Positions 1-9,842 are shown, numbered from the stretch's first letter. The stretch: DNA of 64,000 bases from Bacillus thuringiensis (GCF_001182785.1 NZ_CP012101.1:1-64000), one strand, 5' to 3'. A program made the numbers and translations. The notes: a model not told the origin generated them from the sequence alone.

Positions 1-80
1 TTTTTTCCGTACCCCATAACTACTGGAGATAGTAATTGGGAGTAGGAAAAACTAAATTACAACCATAAAGCAGTAAAATC

Positions 81-119
81 AATAACCAGTTCCTTGACTT
101 ACAAGGAACTGGTTATTTT
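81..119. terminator. Perfect hairpin, probable bidirectional terminator
   Basis: A 15-bp perfect stem (aataaccagttcctt and its complement) encloses a short loop and is followed by a T-rich stretch. It lies left of the first IS231 copy; the gene it served is outside the window. Positions 1-80 hold nothing recognisable. Confidence 0.6.
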
Positions 120-1743
120 GTGTCCAAATTGTGTCTAAACGTACGATTTTCCCGAAATGGTATGGTGAGGCCATGCCCATCAACTTAAGGCTTTTTACTA
201 CCCCCAAGTACAAAAAAACGTTATTCTTTCTTACATAATATAAATGAGAAAGGGTGACGTTTTTTTATGAATCTCTCGATTCAAGAGGAGTTACAACCAT
301 TTGCGGAAGAATTACAGCGCTATATCACACCCTAATTTTTGGAAGAACTAGCAAGAGATATGAAGTTTATAAAGCGAAAACGCAAGTTTTCAGGATCAGA
401 TCTAGCTACCATTTGTATTTGGATCAGCCAAAGGGTAGCCAGTGATCCTTTAGTCAGATTATGTAGCAGGCTTCACGCAGTTACAGTTACAGTTACAGGT
501 ACTGTACTTAGCCCAGAGGGCTTAAATAAACGATTTAATGAAAAATCAGTGTTGTTTTTAAAGCATATCTTCTCTTTGTTGTTACAACAAAAAATCTGTG
601 AACAAACTCACATTTCTAGCCAACTTTTTGCGCATTTTAAATGTATTCGCATCATGGATGCCACTATGTTTCAAGTACCCCATACTTTGGAACATATATA
701 TCCTGGTTCAGGTGGCTTTGCGCAAACAGCTGGGATCAAAATTCAATTAGGATATGATTTGCATAGTGGGCAATTTCTTAATTTTCAAGTGGGACCTGGA
801 AAAAATAATGATAAAACATTCGGAACAGAATGTTTAGATACGTTACGGCCAGGCGATTTATGTATTCGTGATTTAGGGTATTTTTCATTAGCGGATTTAG
901 ATCAAATGGATCAACGGGGTACGTATTATATTTCGCGGTTAAAGTTAAATACAAACGTATATGTAAAAAATCCAGATCCGGAATATTTTAAAAATGGTTC
1001 CATTAAAAAACAATCAGAATACATACCAATCAATGTCATACAGATTTTGAATCAACTCCAACCAGGGGAAACGATAGAATATCAGCAAGCTTATATTGGA
1101 GATAAACAGCAGTTATTTTCACGTCTCGTTTTTCATCGTTTAACAGCGGCACAATTACAAAAACGCCTAGAGAAAATTGCAGAAAAAGAAAAGTCAAAAC
1201 ACAGAACCTATTCAGAGAAAAGTAAATTAGTAGCGGGATTAAATGTATATGTGACAAATGCACCTTGGGAGTGGGTTCCGATGGAACAAGTACATGAATT
1301 GTACACATTACGCTGGCAGATAGAAATTGTTTTTAAAACGTGGAAATCATTATTTGATATAGATCATTGTCGCACTGTCAAACAAGAAAGAATAGAGTGC
1401 CATTTATACGGAAAACTGATCGCTATTTTCTTATGTTCTTCTACCATGTTTAAAATGCGTCAACTTTTATTACAGAAGAAGCAAAAAGAATTAAGTGAAT
1501 ATAAAGCAATTGGGATGATTCAAGACCATCTATTTCTCCTCTATCAATCCATACAAAACACCCAAGAGATAACAAAGCTTCTAACCCGCCTGTTCCACCT
1601 TCTACAACAAAACGGACGGAAATCTCATCGATATGAGAAGAAAACGGTCTTTGATATGAAGTGAACCCGAATAGTGGTACATGAAAAAAACACCTCCTGA
1701 ATTCGCATACTAAGTATGCAAATTCAATGGAGGTGTTTTTGGT

Positions 1744-2049
1744 TTGAAGACAAGAGTTCATTACCCAGAAGAAATAAAGTGGAAAGTGATTGAAATGAAA
1801 AAGGATGGATATTCCAATCGGACCATTATGGAGAAGTTTGGAATTAAAAATGTTTCCCAAATTAAGACATGGATGAAGTCGTATCGTACTGGTCAAACGT
1901 ACCGTTTTCAACAACCTGTAGGAAAGCAATATTCTTATGGAAAAGGGCCAAAAGAGTTAAATGAATTGGAACAGCTACGTTTAGAAAATAAACAGTTAAA
2001 AACAAAATTACTGATATGGGGAAAGTATCTGGAAATCGAAAGGAGTTGA
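1744..2049 (+). CDS. IS3-family OrfA (helix-turn-helix protein)
   Basis: A 101-residue OrfA. Residues 8-45 contain the helix-turn-helix (NRTIMEKFGIKNVSQIKTWM) that binds the IS ends, and the C-terminal residues 75-95 have the leucine heptads (LEQLRLENKQLKTKL) used for assembly with OrfB. Start is the TTG at 1744, placed after ggaggtgttttt. In IS3 elements a -1 frameshift joins OrfA to OrfB; OrfB is indeed in the -1 frame, but see the next entry for a stop that blocks the fusion. Confidence 0.85.
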   Translation: MKTRVHYPEEIKWKVIEMKKDGYSNRTIMEKFGIKNVSQIKTWMKSYRTGQTYRFQQPVGKQYSYGKGPKELNELEQLRLENKQLKTKLLIWGKYLEIERS

Positions 2050-2108
2050 ACCTGTAAACTGTAGTTACTTTATGGACCGATTTCAAAACAAAACTAACGG
2101 TAAAAGAA

Positions 2109-2900
2109 TTGTGTAATGTATTAGAATTACCCCGGTCTACATTTTATCGTTGGTTACAACGAACAGTGGACCTAAGAGATGAGATAGAAGAGAAAATAAA
2201 AGATGTTTGTCTTCGGCATAAATTACGATATGGATATCGAAGAGTGACCGCAACTCTTCGGAAAATGGGACTGTGTGTGAATCATAAAAAAGTATTACGA
2301 ATTATGAGACAAAATCAGATTCTCTCAAAAGTTCGTCGAAAGAAAAAGAAATATATCAGTGGTGCGGAGCCAGTAGTAGCCCCTCATCGATTGGAACGCC
2401 AATTCGATGCATCCGCACCAAATGAAAAGTGGTTTACGGATGTGACGTATCTATTATTTGGAGAGCGTACCTTGTATTTATCAACGATTATGGATGCCTT
2501 TAATCGTGAAATTATTAGTTATGTCATCAGCGAGTCCCAAGCACTGCCATTAGCAATGAAGACATTAAAACAAGCAATGAGAGGGCGAGAAGTAAAAGAT
2601 GTCCTTCTTCACTCAGATCAAGGAAGTATTTATACAGCGAAGGAATTTCAAGCATATGCCAAAGAAAATGGCATTATCACCAGCATGTCCCGGAGAGGAA
2701 ATTGCCATGATAATGCCGTCATGGAAAGCTTCTTTGGTCATTTGAAAAGTGAAGCCTTCTATTCACAAGAGATAACAAAAGTATCCAACACAACTGTGCG
2801 AAAGATTGTGCTAGAATACATTCATTACTACAATTGTGTGCGAATTCAAGAAAAATTAAACCACCTATCCCCTAAAGAATTTAGGGAACAAGTGGTTTAG
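2109..2900 (+). CDS. IS3-family OrfB (DDE transposase domain)
   Basis: This 263-residue OrfB carries the HTH_21 region (FYRWLQR, residues ~12-60) and an rve-type integrase core with DVTYL, LHSDQGS and the SRRGNCHDNAVMESFFGHLK block, so the D-D-E catalytic residues are all present. The frame extends upstream only to 2058, because TAA at 2055-2057 interrupts the reading ELNL-stop-TVVTLWTDF. A lysine codon changed to a stop is the simplest explanation. OrfA ends at 2049, so the usual OrfAB fusion cannot form without read-through. The catalytic core looks intact but transposition competence is doubtful. Confidence 0.8.
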   Translation: MCNVLELPRSTFYRWLQRTVDLRDEIEEKIKDVCLRHKLRYGYRRVTATLRKMGLCVNHKKVLRIMRQNQILSKVRRKKKKYISGAEPVVAPHRLERQFDASAPNEKWFTDVTYLLFGERTLYLSTIMDAFNREIISYVISESQALPLAMKTLKQAMRGREVKDVLLHSDQGSIYTAKEFQAYAKENGIITSMSRRGNCHDNAVMESFFGHLKSEAFYSQEITKVSNTTVRKIVLEYIHYYNCVRIQEKLNHLSPKEFREQVV

Positions 2901-3071
2901 GTGTTTTGATAGGTGTCCCGTTTTCAGGGTTCACTTCAATATCATGGGTGTTATCTATGAGTATAGTGATGCAGCAAGCAAAAGAAAGCTGCATAGTGAA
3001 AAAATGAAACCCGTTAGGGTTTATTTTGCATGCTTATTTTTAATAAATCCCCCCATTTGGAGAGATTTCAG

Positions 3072-3931
3072 GGTTCTGGTGCACAGAATGAACAGAGATT
3101 ACATAAGACATGGCTTCCTAACGGAATCAGCTCTTATACGTTCAATCCAAACAAGTGCTGGATAAATATATTCTGATTTTTGACAGACTGCTCCCTTAAT
3201 TTGAGTTGTCCTTTTTTGACCATATGCATGGCCTCTATTCCAGCAATCATTTTTGTAGCGGTTCGTAATGATTTTAATCCAAGCATGTTCCAGATTCGTT
3301 TTTTGATAAACCGATGGTCTTGCTCAATCATATTATTTAAATATTTTTTCACTCGAAGTGGCATACCATGTGGTATGCTTTTTTCATTTTTTAATTCCCG
3401 TATCGCAAAGGGATAGGCTTTATCACCATCCACAGTTATTACACGAGGTTTTGTGACATGATAAGAAGCCAATGTTTTCTTTAGAAAACGCTTGGCAGCC
3501 TGCGCATCTCGTTTATTACTCAAATAAAAATCAAGCGTGCCTCCCTTGGAATCAACAGCACGGTATAAGTACATGTTTTCACCTTTGATTTTGATATATG
3601 TTTCATCTACTCTCCAGGAATCATTTGTTCGTTTCAAATGTTTTCGAATACGCTCATTTAATTCAGGTCCATATTGATGAACCCATCGCATAATCGTTGT
3701 ATGGACCAAGGATAATCCTCTTTCTTCGAACATTTCCACTAAATCACGAAGACTGAGGTTGTACCGTAGGTACCAACGTACCGCTAATACAATGATATCA
3801 GGCTGATAATGTTTCCATTTGAATATATTTTCTTTTTCCATACTGATCACACCTCTTTTTAAGTAGTAGTACCAGTATGGCCAAGTTTGAAAGAACATTT
3901 TCAAACCGTTTAGCTTTTTTGCACCAGAACC
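3072..3931 (-). mobile_element. IS6-family element, lineage B (complete, 860 bp)
   Basis: Ends are GGTTCTGGTGCA at 3072 and its complement TGCACCAGAACC ending at 3931, with one full-length transposase gene inside. It is nearly identical to the element at 58308-59167. It truncates IS231 copy 1 on the left and an IS240-type remnant on the right. This lineage differs from IS240 in its ends (GGTTCTGGTGCAAAAA against GGTTCTGTTGCAAAGTT) and its transposase. Confidence 0.9.
3134..3841 (-). CDS. IS6-family transposase, lineage B
   Basis: A 235-residue transposase, the normal length for IS6. The start is the ATG at 3841 (MEKENIFKWKHYQPD); upstream in-frame sequence runs through the IS end and is not coding. 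It has an N-terminal helix-turn-helix (SLRDLVEMFEERGLSLVHTT) and a DDE core: WRVDETYIKIKG, then VDGDKAYP, then NNMIEQDHRFIKKR. The protein probably mobilises this element by copy-in cointegration, as known for IS6. It differs from the copy at 58398 by only a few residues. Confidence 0.93.
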   Translation of the reverse strand: MEKENIFKWKHYQPDIIVLAVRWYLRYNLSLRDLVEMFEERGLSLVHTTIMRWVHQYGPELNERIRKHLKRTNDSWRVDETYIKIKGENMYLYRAVDSKGGTLDFYLSNKRDAQAAKRFLKKTLASYHVTKPRVITVDGDKAYPFAIRELKNEKSIPHGMPLRVKKYLNNMIEQDHRFIKKRIWNMLGLKSLRTATKMIAGIEAMHMVKKGQLKLREQSVKNQNIFIQHLFGLNV

Positions 3932-4179
3932 AACAAGACCATAGACATGTAAAAAGACGTTTTGCCAAATCCGTAGGATTTCAAAGCATTCGTCATGATT
4001 CACGTACTTTGAAAGGCATTGTAAAACCGTTCATGCTCTATATAATCGAACACGAAGTTTGCAACAACCAAGCTTCGTTTTTTCGACGTACAATGAGTTG
4101 CATCAATTACTAACGATTGCATAAAATCCATCTGCAACATACCAACTTTTTATCTCTTAAGAAACTTTGCAACAAAACC
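3932..4179 (+). mobile_element. IS240-type (IS6 family) right-end remnant
   Basis: The translation at 3935-4110 matches the C-terminal part of the IS240 transposase at 46759 (EQDHRHVKRRFAKSVGFQ, then RHDSRTLKGI). It ends with the inverted repeat aaactttgcaacaaaacc at 4162-4179. The N-terminal two thirds were lost when the lineage B element inserted at 3931. Confidence 0.85.
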
Positions 4180-4270
4180 AAAAAACTAAACCTTCGTGAA
4201 TGGACCTGTGCAGAATGCAACAACCATCATGATAGAGATATAAGAGAGTATAAACTTACTAAAATTAGCC
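4180..4270 (+). pseudogene. TnpB C-terminal zinc-finger fragment (IS605/IS1341 type)
   Basis: The translation reads NLREWTCAECNNHHDRDI, the second half of the TnpB zinc ribbon (LREWTC-x2-C-x3-HDRDIN). It starts exactly at the IS240 inverted repeat, which removed the rest. From 4270 to 4600 there is a G+C-richer patch that may be the IS605 right end, then AT-rich DNA with no gene. Confidence 0.75.
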
Positions 4271-4639
4271 GTGTCAGAGGCGGATATTTCCCCATCAGCC
4301 CCCGTTTCAAGCGAAGTTAGGTGGCTGCGGTTCGCTCTATTTAATCCAAGTCAAAGGCGGAAGGTGCTATTCTAATTCAAATAGTACGTGAACTATTTTT
4401 TCATTAACTTTAATTTTTAAAATTTTTAAGTGGATATTAGAATATTTTTTTAAAACTAGAATAATATATAGGAGAATTATAAAATACGAATGATACAACT
4501 AGAAATTATGAACTGTGTTTTGATGACAACTTAGAATCGAAATTTCGAATTTTTATAGAATTAATTGAAAAATTTATATTTGTAACAGGTGAAGTAATAA
4601 CCTTAAATGACTAAAAGCCGAAAGGGAGGAGAATATTTC

Positions 4640-5203
4640 ATGTTAAGTAAATTAAATAAGGGCGATTTCATTAAAGTATATTCCGCAGGAACATTAGAGG
4701 GACAAGGGAATTACATATACACTTTCCAAGATGAAAATTCATCATTTTTATCTTGGAAAAATGATCAAGGTAACGAAGTATTTACCAATATAAGCTCAAT
4801 TAGTGTAGAAATACTAAAAAGAAGTAACAGCCATAAAATAAGTTTTCATCCTAACCATGATTCAAACTATCCTGATAATTACAACGCTCATCCTAACCAT
4901 GATTCAAACTATCCTAATAATTACAACGCTCATCCTAACCATGATTCAAACTATCCTGACAATTACAACGCTCATCCTAACCATGATTCAAACTATCCTA
5001 ATAATTACAACGCTCATCCTAACCATGATTCAAACTATCCTAATAATTACAACGCTCATCCTAACCATGATTCAAACTATCCTAATAATTACAACGCTCA
5101 TCCTAACTATAATTCAAACTATCCTGATAATAAAAATTCTCACCCTAACCATGATTCAAGATATCCTGACAATTCCAATTCCAACTATCCTGAACAAATA
5201 TAA
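4640..5203 (+). CDS. Repeat-rich protein with an N-terminal 'VYSAG' beta domain
   Basis: The 187-residue product starts at ATG 4640 after agggagga, better placed than the in-frame ATG at 4607. Residues 1-55 (MLSKLNKGDFIKVYSAG, then SSFLSWKNDQGNEVFTNISS) form a small beta-rich domain shared with the proteins at 15467-15732 and 20952-21218. Residues 70-187 are tandem 14-residue repeats (HPNHDSNYPDNYNA), polar and rich in His, Asn, Asp, Pro and Tyr, with no Cys. There is no signal peptide or membrane segment. The composition resembles secreted-matrix, spore-coat or exosporium proteins, but function is unknown. It stands alone between IS remnants. Confidence 0.8.
   Translation: MLSKLNKGDFIKVYSAGTLEGQGNYIYTFQDENSSFLSWKNDQGNEVFTNISSISVEILKRSNSHKISFHPNHDSNYPDNYNAHPNHDSNYPNNYNAHPNHDSNYPDNYNAHPNHDSNYPNNYNAHPNHDSNYPNNYNAHPNHDSNYPNNYNAHPNYNSNYPDNKNSHPNHDSRYPDNSNSNYPEQI
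4847..5182 (+). repeat. 42-bp tandem repeat, six near-perfect and two diverged units
   Basis: The unit begins catcctaaccatgattcaaa and recurs at 4847, 4889, 4931, 4973, 5015 and 5057, with degenerate units from 5099 and 5141. Near-identity at DNA level, with D/N alternation at one codon, points to recent copy-number change. It encodes the 14-residue repeats of the gene above. There are no spacers, so it is not a CRISPR array. Confidence 0.95.
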
Positions 5204-5237
5204 TCTTAAACAATAATATCAAATGTTACTATCGTCG

Positions 5238-5748
5238 ACTCTGTTGCAAAATTTCTTAACAGATAAAAATTTAGGTTGAATACGATTAAAACGTATGCAA
5301 TTGTAAGTGATTTTTGTAATTCATTGTAAGTTGAAAAACCGCGGTTTGTTCACAAATTGCGGTTTTGTTTTTAGATAGCATGAATAGTTTCGATTCCTTT
5401 CAATGTTCGTGAAGCATGGCGAAGACTTTGAAATCCTGCGGATTTGGAAAACGTCGCTTGAAATGTCTGTGATCCTGTTCTATAAGATTATTCAAGTGCT
5501 TGATTGTACAAATGAGTGACATGCTTATAAAAGCTTTGTTCTCTCAATTTATTGAGCGCGCAAAGTAACGCGGGAGCCTTGTCTGTTGTGAGAACCGTTA
5601 GTTCTCCAAATGTTTTCATTCGTCTTTTCATAAAGGCATATGCCACTTGATGATCTCATTTTTTGCGGAGGTGAATATCCAATGTGTGTCCATCTTTATC
5701 GATTGCTCTATAGAGATAACGCCATTCGCCTTTCATTATGATATAGTA
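5238..5748 (-). mobile_element. IS240-type remnant
   Basis: Begins at the inverted repeat ctctgttgcaaaattt. The complementary strand carries broken pieces of the IS240 transposase C-terminal half (AGFQ...RHASRT and the NLIEQDHRHFKRR region) with frameshifts. It is truncated near 5748 by the following IS6 remnant. No open gene. Confidence 0.75.
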
Positions 5749-5749
5749 T

Positions 5750-6400
5750 TCTGATTTTGGACAGACTAATCCCGTAAATCAATTTGTTCTTTTTTGACCA
5801 TAGGCATCGCTTCTACATCACTCAATATAGAGGCCGATGTTTTGTATGATGTAAATCCCAACATAGAGCGTATACGTTTTTTAATAAAACGATGATCTTG
5901 TTCTACTATATTGTTTAAATATTTTATCCTTCGGATTTGGGTACCTATGGGTATCTTTTTTTCTTTCTTCAACTGTTCGATGGAAATTGGATAAGCAGGG
6001 TTCTTATCAACCGTGATAATACGATGCTTTGAGACATGAAAAGACTGCAAAGCCTTCTTAAAAAAACGATTCGCAGTCTTTTTATCTCTTTTTTTACTAT
6101 AGATAAAATCAATAATTTTTTCCTGCACAATCAGTATTTCGGAATAAGTACGCCCATTGTCCCTTCACTTTGATATATGTTTCACCGTCTCGCCAAGACT
6201 CAATGTTTTTTTAAAATAACTACGCGATTTTCTTATCTCATTCGGATCCATGTTGAAGCACCCAGTGCAAAATAGTTTGCATAAATTTCTAAGAGGTCAA
6301 AAGAGCTCAAGCCGTACCGCAGATAGGCAAATTACCGTTAGTAAAATAATATCTGGTTAATAATGTTTACGCTTTAATAGATTTAATTTTTTTATAATGA
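5750..6400 (-). pseudogene. Degraded IS6-family transposase, third lineage
   Basis: The longest open piece (5766-6128) reads IITVDKNPAYPISIEQLKKE and NNIVEQDHRFIKKRIRSMLG, the second half of an IS6 DDE core that is related to, but distinct from, lineage B. Upstream, fragments of the N-terminal half are readable to about 6390 in shifted frames. No terminal repeat was recognised. It is a decayed copy. Confidence 0.75.
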
Positions 6401-6582
6401 TTGCATCTTTTTAGAGTATTAATACGTTCCAGTTTATAAGGTTTCTTACAGATATTTTGAAGTTTTTACATCGAAACCAATTTTATTGTGTTATTAAAAG
6501 ATGTCCCTAGATTTCCCTTATCCTTAAATGACCATTTAAGTAAAAAAATATATATTTACTATGTTTCATTAATTTAACAAAA

Positions 6583-6930
6583 CTAATTATCAATGATGAT
6601 TGCATCAATTTGATCGCAACCGACAATAAATACTGCACCATTATCTTTCACAAATGTTATGATACCGGTCTTCTCATCAAAACTTACAAAGGCATCCACA
6701 GAATGGGATTTTCCACTAATAATTAGAGTATCTACATCATCGCCAGATTTTAATTTCTTAAAAAGATTACCTATAGGTGAAGAAAAACTATAATCATCCC
6801 TTCTATTACTTTCCTTTTTACGCCTTTCACCATAATCATAAAAGTAATCACGTTTTTCGTCATGTTCATTATCATAAAAGTAATTGCGCTTTTCGCCATG
6901 TTCAAAATTACCGTAAAAATAGCTGCCCAT
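6583..6930 (-). CDS. Small two-part hypothetical protein with charged repeats and a beta domain
   Basis: This 115-residue product has ATG 6930 after ggtggg. Residues 1-45 are short aromatic/charged repeats (GEKRNYFYDNEHDEKRDYFY). Residues 50-115 (IGNLFKKLKSGDDVDTLIIS, then FVKDNGAVFIVGCDQIDAII) form a compact beta domain that resembles the 'VYSAG' domain by pattern: an LxxGDxV start, a central turn and a DxIxxI end. No signal peptide. It probably belongs to the same group of surface or coat-like proteins, which is inference. No neighbour suggests a pathway. Confidence 0.7.
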   Translation of the reverse strand: MGSYFYGNFEHGEKRNYFYDNEHDEKRDYFYDYGERRKKESNRRDDYSFSSPIGNLFKKLKSGDDVDTLIISGKSHSVDAFVSFDEKTGIITFVKDNGAVFIVGCDQIDAIIIDN

Positions 6931-7084
6931 TTACGTATCCCACCTTTTCCATTTCCTAAACTTACTATATTCACAGATGAAAAAAATGAGAGTGTATTTA
7001 TTCATAATATAAAAAATCCACTAATCTCACGGTTTTGAAACGGATTTTTTTAACTAATAAAGAAGTGAAGGAATTACGGATACA

Positions 7085-7490
7085 GGTTCTGTTGCAAAAT
7101 TTTCAAAATCAAGATGAATATTCAAAAAATATGGTACAGGGTTTACCGAATGGAGAATTTAAAAAATTCAAACCAGAGAGCAATGTGGTAGCTGTGGACC
7201 GTTAATATTATTTCTACTTAGACTAACTTGAATTTTCTAACCTCCTAAAAGGGCGGGGGTATGGTATTCAGCCAAAACGATTATGCTTTGAGTTTATTTA
7301 TGGATATAGCGATTGGAGTTATTGAATAAACATAAATTTCAAGTGTACTTTTGAAACCAGACGAGATTATATTAAAAGCGGAATGAAGTATATTACACAA
7401 TAATGCTACAGGGTTTCAGGATCTTCGTCATGCTTCACGTACCTTACAAGAGATAGAAACTATTCATAATTTATACAAAGATACTTAATT
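7085..7490 (+). mobile_element. IS240-type remnant with left end and C-terminal scrap
   Basis: The left inverted repeat ggttctgttgcaaaattt is at 7085. Near 7405-7487 the plus strand reads GFQDLRHASRTLQEIETIHN, the IS240 transposase C-terminus. The middle is unrelated or decayed. Together with the IS240 end at 11195-11211 in opposite orientation it brackets the galU-ugd segment. Confidence 0.65.
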
Positions 7491-7621
7491 AAACTCTTTC
7501 CATTTCGATAAAATCTCGGCTAGATCTTTCTATATAAAAAACTATTATCTAGGCGACTAACTAGATCGATAGTTAATCTTTAGCATATAAAAGACTAAGG
7601 GATGTAAAAAGGAGGTCGTTT

Positions 7622-8506
7622 ATGAAAATCCGAAGGGCGATTATCCCGGCCGCAGGCCTCGGGACTAGATTTTTGCCTGCAACAAAAGCTCAGGCCAAGG
7701 AGATGCTGCCAATTGTTGATAAACCTACGATTCAATATATTGTAGAAGAAGCCGTAGCTTCAGGGATAGAGGAAATTATTATCATAATAGGTAGAGGGAA
7801 AAGATCAATAGAGGATCACTTTGATAAATCATATGAGTTAGAAGATGCACTTTTAAAAAAAGAAAAACTAGATGTTTTAAAGGAAGTTCAGCAAATATCT
7901 AGTTTAGCAACAATTTATTATGTTCGTCAAAAGGAACCGAAAGGGCTAGGGCACGCAATACTCTGCGCGCAAAGCTTTATTGGAAATGAACCTTTTGCTG
8001 TTTTATTAGGGGATGACATCGTTATGTCTGAAACGCCCTGTCTGAAGCAGATTATCGATGTTTTTGAGTATTGCAATAGCTCCGTCGTGGCCGTTCAGAG
8101 CGTACCAGAAAAGGATGTCAGTAAATATGGAATTGTTAAGCCAAAAGGGACGATGATTCAACCTAACCTTTTTAGTGTCGATTGTTTAGTGGAAAAACCC
8201 AAAAAGGAAATGGCTCCTTCCAGATATGCAATAATGGGGCGTTATGTCCTAAGACCTGAAATTTTTAAAATTCTAACAAAACTCCCAGTAGATCAAGCTA
8301 GTAATGAATTACAATTAACAGATGCTATAAATGAGTTGAATAAGGAGCAAGCTGTATTAGCATATAATTTTGAGGGGAATCGATATGATATTGGTGATAA
8401 AGTTGGATTTATAAAGGCAACAATAGACTTTGCTTTGCATAGGGATGATATAAGAAATGAAGTTCTTGCATATTTAAAGGACATAAACACACAAGAAAAA
8501 CTTTAA
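7622..8506 (+). CDS. galU: UTP-glucose-1-phosphate uridylyltransferase
   Basis: This 294-residue enzyme makes UDP-glucose from glucose-1-phosphate and UTP in the cytoplasm. It shows the family signatures in order: [20 protein letters not shown] (nucleotide loop and catalytic Arg/Lys, residues 9-28), [13 protein letters not shown] (residues ~105-117), and LGDDIV (Mg-binding Asp, ~129). Length is normal for bacterial GalU. ATG 7622 follows aaaaggaggtcg. The gene is 25 bp upstream of ugd and forms an operon with it. A chromosomal galU is expected as well, so this is likely an accessory copy feeding the local sugar pathway. Confidence 0.95.
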   Translation: MKIRRAIIPAAGLGTRFLPATKAQAKEMLPIVDKPTIQYIVEEAVASGIEEIIIIIGRGKRSIEDHFDKSYELEDALLKKEKLDVLKEVQQISSLATIYYVRQKEPKGLGHAILCAQSFIGNEPFAVLLGDDIVMSETPCLKQIIDVFEYCNSSVVAVQSVPEKDVSKYGIVKPKGTMIQPNLFSVDCLVEKPKKEMAPSRYAIMGRYVLRPEIFKILTKLPVDQASNELQLTDAINELNKEQAVLAYNFEGNRYDIGDKVGFIKATIDFALHRDDIRNEVLAYLKDINTQEKL

Positions 8507-8531
8507 ATTACAAAGGAAGAGTTTGAATAAT

Positions 8532-9842
8532 ATGAAAATAACTATTTTGGGTACAGGGTATGTCGGTCTATCTACGGGGATTTGTTTGTCAGAAATAGGG
8601 CATAGTGTCATTTGTATCGATACAGATGAGCAAAAAATTAAGAGCTTGAATCAAGGGATTTCTCCAATATATGAACCAGGTCTGGAGATTTTACTTACTC
8701 AAAATGCTGCAGCTGGAAGATTGCAATTTACAACATCTCATCGAGAAGCATTAAATGGTGCTGAGATTATCATCATTGCCGTAGGAACACCACAAATGGA
8801 AGACGGGAGAGCAGATTTATCTTATCTTGAGCAAGCTGCAAAGGATATTGCTGCAAACCTAGTACAGAATGCTGTAATTGTATTAAAAAGTACAGTACCT
8901 GTGGGTACGAATGAGCTTATTAAAAAAATTATGGTGGATATATGTAACGAAAATGTGACCCTTGAAATGGTTTCAAACCCTGAGTTCTTAAGGCAAGGAT
9001 CCGCCATTATGGATACGCTGAAACCAGATCGAATTATAATTGGATCTGAAAATGAAGAAGTGGCAAAAAGAGTACAAGAAATGTATCTTCCATTGAATGC
9101 CCCATTTTTATTAACAAGTATTAAAAGCGCAGAGATGATTAAGTACGCATCTAATGCTTATTTAGCTACTAAGATTAGTTTTATCAATGAAATTGCCAAT
9201 TTATGCGAGGTAATAGGAGCAGATGTTAAAGACGTAGTAAAGGGAATGGGAAAAGATAAAAGGATTGGAGAAGCCTTTTTACAACCTGGTATTGGTTATG
9301 GCGGATCTTGTTTTCCAAAGGATGTTAAAGCTTTGCTTCATACCGCTAAGTTACACGGAATATCTTTTTCCCTGTTAAAAGAAACAGTAGCCATTAATGA
9401 TTTTCAGCAGGAGCTTCTTGTAACGAAAGCAATAAATCGCTTGAAGGATTTAAAAGGGAAAAAGATTACGATACTGGGGCTTGCTTTCAAACCAGAGACA
9501 GACGATATGAGGGAAGCACCATCAATCAAAATTGCACATTTATTAGTCAAACTAGGGGCAGAAGTAGTAGCTTATGATCCAGCTGCAATTGATAATGCAA
9601 AAAAAATACTAGGGGATACAATCAAGTTTGCCACTTCAATTCTTGAAGCGACAGTCGATGCAGATGCAATATTTATTGTCACGGAATGGAATGAGTTTAG
9701 ATGTTTAGAATTTGAGGAATTGATAAAAATAATGAGACAACCGATTATTTTTGATGGAAGAAATTGTATTGAAGAAAATCTAATCCGTGCCTGTAAAAAG
9801 ATTGAATATTATCCAATAGGAAGACCAGCAATACTTATTTAA
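8532..9842 (+). CDS. ugd: UDP-glucose 6-dehydrogenase
   Basis: This 436-residue enzyme oxidises UDP-glucose to UDP-glucuronate with two NAD+. Visible features are the N-terminal Rossmann GTGYVGLSTG, the AVGTPQ and KSTVPVGT segments, and the catalytic-cysteine block GYGGSCFPKD with Cys260. The C-terminal UDP-binding domain (ILGLAFKPETDDMREAPS) is also present. ATG 8532 is chosen because aaggaaga lies about 12 bases upstream; an in-frame TTG at 8523 lies too close. It uses the product of galU and supplies the epimerase at 14090. Family relatives are TuaD and UgdA. Confidence 0.95.
   Translation: MKITILGTGYVGLSTGICLSEIGHSVICIDTDEQKIKSLNQGISPIYEPGLEILLTQNAAAGRLQFTTSHREALNGAEIIIIAVGTPQMEDGRADLSYLEQAAKDIAANLVQNAVIVLKSTVPVGTNELIKKIMVDICNENVTLEMVSNPEFLRQGSAIMDTLKPDRIIIGSENEEVAKRVQEMYLPLNAPFLLTSIKSAEMIKYASNAYLATKISFINEIANLCEVIGADVKDVVKGMGKDKRIGEAFLQPGIGYGGSCFPKDVKALLHTAKLHGISFSLLKETVAINDFQQELLVTKAINRLKDLKGKKITILGLAFKPETDDMREAPSIKIAHLLVKLGAEVVAYDPAAIDNAKKILGDTIKFATSILEATVDADAIFIVTEWNEFRCLEFEELIKIMRQPIIFDGRNCIEENLIRACKKIEYYPIGRPAILI

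Larger units (their letters stand above)
1657..2938 (+). mobile_element. IS3-family element (IS150-like) inserted in IS231
   Basis: The element is bounded by TGAAGTGAACCC at 1657 and its complement GGGTTCACTTCA ending at 2938, the TG...CA ends usual for IS3 elements. The 3-bp direct repeat ata (1654-1656 and 2939-2941) flanks it, and removing the element plus one repeat restores the IS231 reading VFD-IMGV. Length is 1282 bp, with OrfA and OrfB in the expected order. The exact boundary and repeat show a simple transposition event that post-dates the IS231 copy. Confidence 0.9.
267..2996 (+). pseudogene. IS231 transposase, inactivated by a nonsense codon, an insertion and other lesions
   Basis: This DDE transposase of the IS4/IS231 type would excise and insert the IS. 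The family start [12 protein letters not shown] lies at 267 after gaaaggg. Codon 23 is TAA (333-335) where the copy at 34055-35099 has GAA. A 12-bp expansion of a gttaca repeat near 480-500 adds four residues. The frame then stays open to the insertion at 1657, which separates the last residues (VFD before, MGV after, at 2944). The reading frame in the tail is also shifted relative to the copy at 30895. With these lesions no full-length protein is expected; a TTG at 339 could allow a slightly shortened one. Confidence 0.85.
172..3071 (+). mobile_element. IS231-like: IS231-like element (IS4 family), copy 1, split by an IS3 element and truncated at the right
   Basis: The left terminal repeat catgcccatcaacttaagg lies at 172-190 and recurs at the ends of the copies near 30.8, 32.4 and 35.2 kb. 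The transposase body follows, is interrupted by an IS3-family element at 1657-2938, and resumes to 2996. The non-coding tail is cut at 3072 by the inverted repeat of an IS6 element, so the right terminal repeat is missing and the element cannot move by itself. The preceding 10-mer tatggtgagg (161-170) also flanks the IS231 copies at 32409-32418. Confidence 0.85.

Noticed and set aside
4847..5182. Array of short repeats that could suggest CRISPR
   Set aside because: Units are contiguous 42-mers without unique spacers, they keep the reading frame of a protein, and no cas gene is near.
4857..5216. Open frame of isoleucine/threonine repeats over the 42-bp array
   Set aside because: It is the shifted frame of the repeat gene at 4640-5203 and has no ribosome-binding site.
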